Source of the DNA: Exophiala sp. HKRS030
Taxonomy: Eukaryota; Ascomycota; Eurotiomycetes; Chaetothyriales; Herpotrichiellaceae
Assembly: GCA_023897205.1 (NCBI GenBank)
Contig: JAHWDD010000005.1
Coordinates: forward strand, 4,464,001 to 4,528,000
Reading direction: 5' to 3'
Length of the DNA stretch: 64,000 nt
Shown here in pieces: positions 57,120 to 64,000 of the stretch. A program made the translations under genes and the position numbers. Under the pieces are notes generated by a model. The model was not told where the DNA came from. It searched no databases and saw only the letters and a list, made by a program, of their open reading frames with translations. Each line of letters begins with the position of its first letter. Positions within the stretch are counted from its first letter, which is position 1.

Positions 57120-57700
57120 GGTGGAGAGAGATGACGAAAGAGAAAAGAGTTACCTTTATGTTGTATTAGTATCAGTACTCCATATTATGAGGCTCGAGAA
57201 TAGATGAATCACTTTTCGGAACTTTGTGTATCAGGAATTGAGTATCATGTCACTGGTGGACTGATCACGGGCAAGCATCGACAATGACGCTGACCCTTGG
57301 TGGCCATTCCAGTGGCTCGACTCGGCAAACCCTCGATCCCGCCGACAGACTAGACCTAAACAGGAAAGATTCATATCAACCGTGATCAACCCACGCCGGG
57401 CGCATTTTCCTATCCTTGTCGTCTTGGTCCCCAACCAATCGCCACCTTCGCGTACCTGAATTCATCTCTCGAAAGATTTCTGATCTCAATTTCCCCTACG
57501 CCTGAGCCTTGAGGACGACTCGGCAGTGGGCACCACCATTATTACCAACACCTGGAATTTCCAGAGTTCCCACCGCTCAATTCACTCGTTTTCTCGTCCA
57601 CATAACATAACACAACATATCCCTAGTCCTTCTTTACTTTCCATTCTTCGATCCTGGGCCCCTTCCACAAGAAGTCCGTTCTACAGTACAAAGGAGAAAG
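57120..57700. promoter_or_regulatory. Upstream region of CYP51, 0.6 kb
   Basis: Intergenic between the aminopeptidase and CYP51 genes. The last 150 bases are CT- and AC-rich leader. I did not find an unambiguous sterol element and claim none. Confidence 0.4.
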
Positions 57701-59421
57701 ATGGGTCTCCTCGCAAACATCCTCGCACCCATCGAGCACCTCTACCATACCCTCCCTCTCTATCAGAGCATTCTCCTCTTCGTCGCTGCGTTGTTTGGTT
57801 TCGCAATTGCCGCCAATGTCGCTCGTCAGCTATTCTTCAAGGACAGGAATGCTCCTCCCGAAGTCTTCCATTTGATCCCTGGTCTGGGAAGCACGTACGT
57901 ACTCAAACCGCCGGTCTTTCGGAGAAAAGTTGCAGGTGGCTAACAATCCTTTTTCTTTGGCATTAGTATCTCATACGGCATCGACCCGTTCGATTTCTTC
58001 TTCTCCTGCAAAGAGAAATACGGCGATGTTTTCACTTTCATCCTCCTCGGCCGTAAAGTCACCGTGTGTTTGGGAACCAAGGGGAATGAATTCATCCTCA
58101 ATGGCAAATTGAAGGATGTCAATGCGGAGGAGGTTTATACTGGACTCACCACACCTGTCTTCGGCGATGGTGTTGTTTATGATTGTGAGAATTCGAAGTT
58201 GATGGAGCAGAAGAAATTCGTCAAGTTTGGCCTCACCCAGGATGCGTTCAAAAGTTATGTCGCTTTAATCAGTCATGAGACCAAGAACTTTATTCAGAAT
58301 GGGAAACTCTTCAAAGGCGACAAAGGTACCGTGGATATCGTACCGGCGATGGCTGAATTGACCATCTACACGGCATCCAGGTCTTTGCAAGGAAAGGAAG
58401 TGCGAGCGAAATTTGACGAGACATTTGCCGATCTGTTCCACGATCTGGACATGGGATTCGCCCCTATCAATTTCATGTTGCCTTGGGCTCCTCTACCTCA
58501 TAACCGCAAGCGGGATGCTGCTCAGAGAAAAATGACTCAAACTTATATGGAGATTATCAAGGCACGAAGAGAACAAGGTGGAAAGAAGGAAGGCGACGAG
58601 GAAGATATGATATGGAACTTGATGAACTCTGTGTACAAAAATGGCACGCCCGTCCCCGACAAAGAAGTCGCACATATGATGATTGCTCTCCTCATGGCGG
58701 GTCAACACTCCAGCTCTTCCACTTCAGCCTGGATTCTTCTCCGTCTCGCCACCCGTCCCGATATTCAGGAAGAACTCCTTGAAGAACAGAAGAAAATCCT
58801 CGGCGAAGATCTCCCTCCCTTGACCTATGAAGGCATTCAAAAACTCACTCTGAACGCCAAAGTCGTCAAAGAAACCCTCCGTCTCCACGCCCCGATTCAC
58901 AGCATCATGCGAAAAGTCAAATCTCCCTTAACCATCATCGCCAACACACCTACCTCAACCACAAAAACATACTCCATCTCCACCGACCACACTCTAATGT
59001 CCGCACCCGGCGTGACATCTCGCGAAACTGAATATTTCCCCGAACCTCTCCTCTGGAACCACACCGATGGGACGACGGTCATCCACTACAATATTCGCGT
59101 GCAGGTCTGGAAAAGGAGGAATTCGAAGACTACGGCTATGGGTTGATTTCTAAAGGCGCCAGCTCGCCGTACTTGCCCTTCGGCGCCGGCCGACATAGGT
59201 GTATTGGTGAGCAGTTTGCCTATGTTCAACTCGGCACGGTCTTGGCCCAGATCGTGCGTGATGTCAAGTTCCGCAATCTAGAAGATAAGACCGGTGTGGT
59301 CAAGACGGATTATTCGAGTTTATTCTCGCGACCGCTCAACCCGGCCGTTGTCAGATTCGAGAAGAGATCGACCACAACATCGCCGGTAGTGGCGGATGAA
59401 AAACTGGAAAAGTCATCATGA
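57701..59421 (+). CDS. cyp51: Sterol 14-alpha-demethylase CYP51 (Erg11), one apparent missing base
   Basis: Exon 1 57701-57894 and exon 2 57967-59421 with a 72-nt intron. An N-terminal membrane anchor ([19 protein letters not shown]) leads to CYP51 hallmarks: [24 protein letters not shown] with Tyr122 (the position altered in many azole-resistant strains is unchanged here), AGQHSSSST on helix [13 protein letters not shown] (ExxR), and the haem loop [16 protein letters not shown]. At 59059-59060 the frame steps back by one between YFPEPLLW and PHRWDDG; one extra C makes 549 residues. As printed, the upstream frame would end at 59146, before the haem-binding Cys, and the enzyme would be dead. 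The product is needed for ergosterol synthesis at the ER and is the target of azole fungicides. Confidence 0.9.
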
Positions 59422-59760
59422 GCTTTGAGCTGGAGTCGAGTCGAGTCGAGTTGAAGAAATATAGATTAATATTTTAGTCCTGTTTTTGTGTTGTCTCATG
59501 TTTGCTACCTACATATATTCTGTCCGTGTGTATACGGGAGTTTAATTTAACGGCATGGCACCTAAATAGTGAAATAATCCATAGGGTTTCGAGCATAGGG
59601 TCGAGACACACACACACACACATGTATATAAAATCCTTTAACCTGCACTTTTTCTCTACACTTCCCGTGACTTATCCGTCGCTGCTTTACTCCCGCAATA
59701 GTAACTATTTAATCTCCTCGATCCCCTGTCTACTCCCTTCTGCTCCTTTCCACCCTTAGG

Positions 59761-60240
59761 TCCTGTAACGCTAAAGATGATATTCAGCGAGCTCTACAGA
59801 AAAGAAGGATATATTAAGATTATAGGAAGATCGAGAGTAGTTTAGCTAGCGACGAGAGGGAATTGCTAATAGGGACCTTTATCCCCGTCTGCCTAAGACA
59901 AAGGGAGTAAGTAGTTTCCTACATCGTCTCCCCTTCACTGTATCCTTAAGGACCTATTAACTCGTCCCTCGATCTATGCTCGCCAACTCCCGAGTAGAAT
60001 GGGTGATCCTATACTCTTAGCTAACTAAATTCCGTAAGCTAGGTCTGGCTATACTATCTAATATTATAGTCTTTTTTATTATTAAGGATGGACGTCTACA
60101 CGGCTCTTAGCGGACCTATATCGATCGGTTATGCCCGATGTTGTCACCAGTCCGGCCGGTCAGCGCGCTACTAAGATTAGTGCCATCTAATCTTCTCCAA
60201 TTAAGCTATGTTGGCGTGAAATACCAATCTGCCTAGTAGG
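59761..60240. repeat. RIP-like, decayed repeat tract
   Basis: By hand count in 59761-60120, CpA occurs about 7 times and TpG about 9 times, while TpA occurs about 43 times. This C-to-T-at-CpA pattern is the mark of repeat-induced point mutation in Pezizomycotina. No open frame survives, so the element type cannot be named. Confidence 0.45.
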
Positions 60241-61052
60241 TGGAAATGCAATCGTCTCTCATAAATCTGTGCTGCCTCGACCGACCTCAGAGTCCGCATT
60301 ACCCTAACCCGTCTGATAAGAACTCCACTAGCCAGAAAGCCCCAATCCATTCCCCCGTCCAGCAGTTAAGGCGTGAGACATGCACGGAGCCAGCAGGCAA
60401 CAATGTCGGTAGAGTGTGGTCTTTCAGCCTTCGATCACAGGGTAGTAGCTATAAATCCTCACAGTCTGGTTGTCGGGCGAGATGGAAAAAGGCGAGGATC
60501 TCTCGGTGAGGCTGTCTAAGATGTGGCTCGAGCTAAAATGAGATTCCCGTTCCACAAAAGAAAAACCCGATTCGTGGCAAAGATCTGTTTTCAGAACCCA
60601 CTTGGCAGACTAACCTTTGGACTGCCTTGCTCGCCTAGTCTCTGCCTTGCTCGCGATCTACCATCCACCAAGACTCATCCCTTTCTTTAGCATGTCTCGA
60701 CACCACTCAGAAAGAGCTGGGATTTTGAAAAAGGCCAATTGGGTTTCTTTTTCGTGCGGTCGGTCACCGAATGGAAGGACACCGGATCACCAAGGAATTC
60801 AATATCTCCCACGGACAAAGAGAAGAATAATTCAATAAAACATTATCACCGATGTTGACTCTGTCTCCTCGACTGCCAAATACACTGCCACGTCTAGTTT
60901 TGCACTACTTCGAGTTCCATGCTTTACGGTTGATCTTTGGTCCCATGGCGTGGCTCTTTATGAGTGCCGGGAAGTACTGTTAATCATGCGATGTGAATTA
61001 ATGCAGGCTAAATCTGGTTACGACATTCGTGCCAAGGATCCTTTGCATAAGA

Positions 61053-61246
<194 letters not shown>

Positions 61247-61683
61247 GATGCTAGGCAGTAGCGTAGAAATAACTCTATACTGGAGTCTAATAGTCGGGAT
61301 GGGGTGGTACCGTTGAGCACAATTGGATATGTCATCGAGCGAGGGTAAGCCTGGCGAGTGTCATGAGTAAGAGCAACTGCTTAAAGGTCAACCAGGACAT
61401 GTGCAGATAGTTTATCACAGGAACACAGAAGTGAGAACAATCCTTTGAAAATCTGCAAACGAATCCTTCTCTGTGGACTCTGCTGCTAGAATACTAATAG
61501 TCAATTGCAAAATCGACAATTTTCCACAAGAAAACTCGTTGACCCAGTGAGATCGATGCTATTATACATCAGGGAGCGACATCGATCGACACTAACAGGC
61601 AAAGAATTCAAGAAGGACTCGTAATGGATTACAGCCATGGCAACCTTTCAACCCTTGATCACCTTGGCTGATTAGTTTCAGAA

Positions 61684-63522
61684 TCAAGCCAGCTTGTCTC
61701 CCTCCGTTTCTTCCGTCACAACCTCAAGAGAATCGTGCCAGATATCTTCTTCTTCATCAGGAGAGTCATTTTCGCTGTCCATCTGCATGGAGTCGTTGAT
61801 AGCGCTCAGCAACTCAAGATGTCTGTCTTCGCCAAGTGCCAGTGCCAGTTGCAGAGATGAGCATCTGCTGCCTCGAACGCTCTCTAGATTATCCTCCGTG
61901 ATGAGCCCCGTCTGTGCCTGCGGGTTTGCTCCAAGCTTAAGCAAGCTCCTGATGATTTGCCCGTGTCCTCGATTGAATTGGATTGATGCAATTGCTATGT
62001 GTAACAAGGACCACCCTCGCGAATCGTGTAGGTCGCGGGCCGGGTTAACACCGTATTTCTGAGTATATGCCGGAAACAGCACTAGGAAATTGTCGTGTAT
62101 ACCGTAGTCCACGACGTTATGTATGGTCGTCCAACCCAGATTTCCTATGGGCTGAAAAGGATCAACACCCGCTTTCATCAGTAACTCAAGATCCGCTGGT
62201 TTGCCGAATATCGACGCACGATGAATTAGTCCCCAACTTTGAGCATCCATTATGCCTTGGTGGAGGAATGAAAAATCAACCTCGTCACGCAACAAGTTGA
62301 TAAGATCTGAAGATAATGGATGCCGCTGCTCAGTGCCAGGCCACAAGTAAAATAATGCGGACCAGCCGTGCATTGTTAAGTGGTGATAAGAAGCCCCACG
62401 CTGTATTAATAGTCTGCAGATATCCAAGTGTCGGTGTTTTATTGCCCAACAGAGTGCAGATGTGTGTTTCTGTCCAAATGGTTCATTCACATCCGCGCCA
62501 CTCTCGAGCAGTACTTTCACGGCTGATATGTGACCATTTTCGATTGCTCGAGAGAGAGGGGTCTCGCCTTCTTCAGTCATATCGATTGGGGAAGCCAATC
62601 CACATTGGAGCAATGCTCGTATCTTGGATATATCGCCATCACTACATGCTATCATGAATGGACTGTCCGTCGGTATGAGCGATGTGAGGGTGATCGTGGC
62701 CGGAAACGAAAGTCTAAAACCTGTGTTCCAAGCTCGCGACTGTAATATGAGGTTGATTTTGAGACTGATTCGTGCGAGAAAATCTAGTTGGACAGAGTAT
62801 ACATAGGTGTTGCGGTGAAACACGCCTCTAGACGCACTCGTCAAAGTAAGATTGCACAAGCCCCAGAAATGGTTGCTTGTCACTGACCAAGGTTTTCTCG
62901 ACACGCTGTAAAGATGGTCGATTGCCATAACAGAGTCATCTTCACATACGGACGTTCTTTCGAAAGTGTCTTCTGATCCCGTTGCTTCGCATGTTTGTCT
63001 AGGTTCGAAAAGTGCCACTGGGTTCGATCCCAGCCGCTCGTGTCTCTCAAGATGTCGCAAAGAGGTACATTTATCGCCGTGAAAGGTATTGAGGGTTGGA
63101 GCCGACCTGGTCAGCCATTGAATAAGATGCAAGGCAGTATTGATGGAATTTTCTGTTCGCATCACTTCGGTCATCAATTCACCGTAAGTAGCTCGATCCA
63201 GTAAAACCCAGCGGATGCGATTTCTCTTGCGCGACTTTGTGATTGCCTTAGGAAGTCGATTCTGGATGACAGCAATAGATTTTATCCCATTGACAATCGC
63301 CTCTTTGAGGTTGTCTCGGAGTCTCGATTGTGGTTCATCCCTGGACAAGAGGTCTTCTTCTGCTTTCTGGAGCAGGTCGAGATTGATAGAAAGTTGTTCA
63401 ATCCGCAAGTTTGCAACTTCCAGCTCATCTCGAGCGTGTTTGAACTGATGGTGAAGATCTAGCAATTTATCCGTAATCCCCACAAATGCTGTGAGTGAGA
63501 CACCTGCGCTAGCAAGCTCCAT
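61684..63522 (-). CDS. PigL_N-type domain plus ankyrin-repeat protein
   Basis: Single exon, 612 residues, from MELASAGVSLTAFVGITDKL. Residues 1-150 resemble the fungal N-terminal domain often found on STAND/NLR-like proteins (PigL_N): AGVSLTAFVGITDKLLDLHHQFKHA-type helices and coiled heptads. A divergent middle of about 140 residues follows. From about residue 290 ankyrin repeats are clear: FMIACSDGDISKIRALLQCG, ETPLSRAIENGHISAVKVLL, GADVNEP, ALCWAIKHRHLDICRLLIQRGA, later LGWTTIHNV and SLLHIAIASIQ..LLKLGANP. The tail is acidic (DEEEDIWHDS). There is no NACHT or NB-ARC P-loop, so it is not a full NLR. Function unknown; such proteins are common, fast-evolving accessory genes. Confidence 0.82.
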   Translation of the reverse strand: MELASAGVSLTAFVGITDKLLDLHHQFKHARDELEVANLRIEQLSINLDLLQKAEEDLLSRDEPQSRLRDNLKEAIVNGIKSIAVIQNRLPKAITKSRKRNRIRWVLLDRATYGELMTEVMRTENSINTALHLIQWLTRSAPTLNTFHGDKCTSLRHLERHERLGSNPVALFEPRQTCEATGSEDTFERTSVCEDDSVMAIDHLYSVSRKPWSVTSNHFWGLCNLTLTSASRGVFHRNTYVYSVQLDFLARISLKINLILQSRAWNTGFRLSFPATITLTSLIPTDSPFMIACSDGDISKIRALLQCGLASPIDMTEEGETPLSRAIENGHISAVKVLLESGADVNEPFGQKHTSALCWAIKHRHLDICRLLIQRGASYHHLTMHGWSALFYLWPGTEQRHPLSSDLINLLRDEVDFSFLHQGIMDAQSWGLIHRASIFGKPADLELLMKAGVDPFQPIGNLGWTTIHNVVDYGIHDNFLVLFPAYTQKYGVNPARDLHDSRGWSLLHIAIASIQFNRGHGQIIRSLLKLGANPQAQTGLITEDNLESVRGSRCSSLQLALALGEDRHLELLSAINDSMQMDSENDSPDEEEDIWHDSLEVVTEETEGDKLA

Positions 63523-63610
63523 TCCTTCACAATTTCATTCCCCGAGCAAAGGGCGGTATTCTATTGCACTGGTAGACTCCTAGCAGGAAAATAAAGCTTC
63601 ACCGATCCCG

Positions 63611-64000
63611 CTAGAATCGGTGGGCATACTTCAAGTCGAAGAGAGTTGAGCGAAAGATTTCAGCCTCGAGTTTGCCCAAAGGCGCATTTTGCTTCCGGGC
63701 GCAACTGTTGTGAAGTATCCTTGAATGACTAGCAATTTGGGCGTAGAAAATGCCTCGTCTGAGTGCTTGAATCGAGCACTGAGTTAGGGCAGTGAGCATG
63801 ATGTACGGAGAATTCGAATGGGCAGTGCTGGTGCAACGGCCTGGGTTTTGCAGGAAGGCGACCAATAGAGGGATTTGTTTGGCGTGTTGGGCAGCGACCA
63901 ATGTCTCGCAGAAGCGGACTGGGCCGCTGGCTAGATCATGTCGCAAGTATGCGCAGCCCTGTCCGGACTGGGAGGCGTCCCAGTATGCACGCACCTGGAA
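63611..64000 (-). CDS. Unidentified open frame, 3' part, runs off the window
   Basis: The frame is open from the right edge (FQVRAYWDASQSGQGCAY) to a TAG at 63611-63613 and would supply at least 129 C-terminal residues. It is fairly rich in Cys and His and shows no domain I recognise. The codons at the edge, TTCCAG followed by GTGCGT on the minus strand, could also mark a splice site. It sits 88 bp downstream of the ankyrin gene start, in the same direction. It may be real, or part of a longer gene beyond the window. Confidence 0.35.
   Translation of the reverse strand, partial: FQVRAYWDASQSGQGCAYLRHDLASGPVRFCETLVAAQHAKQIPLLVAFLQNPGRCTSTAHSNSPYIMLTALTQCSIQALRRGIFYAQIASHSRILHNSCARKQNAPLGKLEAEIFRSTLFDLKYAHRF

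Noticed and set aside
63010..63035. tRNA T-arm-like sequence (CTGGGTTCGATCCCAG)
   Set aside because: It lies inside the ankyrin gene frame and has no matching acceptor, D or anticodon arms.

Overview
This window is nuclear DNA from a filamentous ascomycete (Pezizomycotina). Genes are dense, lie on both strands, and mostly carry short GT-AG introns (about 48-110 nt) with branch-like CTAAC/CTGAC motifs. The protein set is typically fungal: Atg1, Mdm31, Rtc5, Sec59, Pno1, CYP51, a GPI-anchored Thr-rich surface protein, ACS and APC permeases, and a PigL_N/ankyrin protein. I cannot fix the class or genus from sequence alone.

Layout. 0-7 kb: the 3' end of an amino-acid permease, a fungal MFS transporter with two unusually long introns, and a five-exon APC permease. 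7-10.5 kb: a 3.5 kb stretch with no gene I can support. 10.5-19.4 kb: housekeeping block with SAC1 (PI4P phosphatase), a Rab5-type GTPase, RTC5 (TLDc protein) and folylpolyglutamate synthase. 19.8-34.8 kb: cell-surface and uptake block with a secreted/TM kelch protein, a GPI-anchored glycoprotein, a second, intronless APC permease, a secreted S41-family peptidase and an ACS-family (Dal5/Tna1-like) transporter. 36-59.4 kb: second housekeeping block with an HCNGP/SAP30BP-like protein, proteasome beta6 (PRE7), PNO1/DIM2, MDM31, NAD-isocitrate dehydrogenase subunit 1, dolichol kinase SEC59, ATG1, an M1 aminopeptidase and CYP51/ERG11. 59.4-64 kb: accessory end with a CpA-poor, TpA-rich (RIP-like) tract, a composite ACT/AGT microsatellite, a PigL_N-ankyrin protein and an unidentified open frame running off the edge.

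Several conserved genes are arranged head to head over short spacers (RTC5/FPGS 401 bp, SAP30BP-like/PRE7 392 bp, PNO1/MDM31 390 bp), which suggests shared bidirectional promoters.

The most important technical observation is five apparent one-base losses in four otherwise well-conserved genes (MFS, SEC59 twice, ATG1, CYP51). Each lies at a run of C or G, and each is repaired by one extra C or G. This looks like homopolymer under-calling in the assembly rather than biology, but it breaks automated gene models, including those of two genes normally essential in fungi. The best regulatory signal is a cluster of nine GATA-factor motifs in 476 bp, 0.9-1.4 kb upstream of ATG1. I did not find a convincing new multi-gene system.
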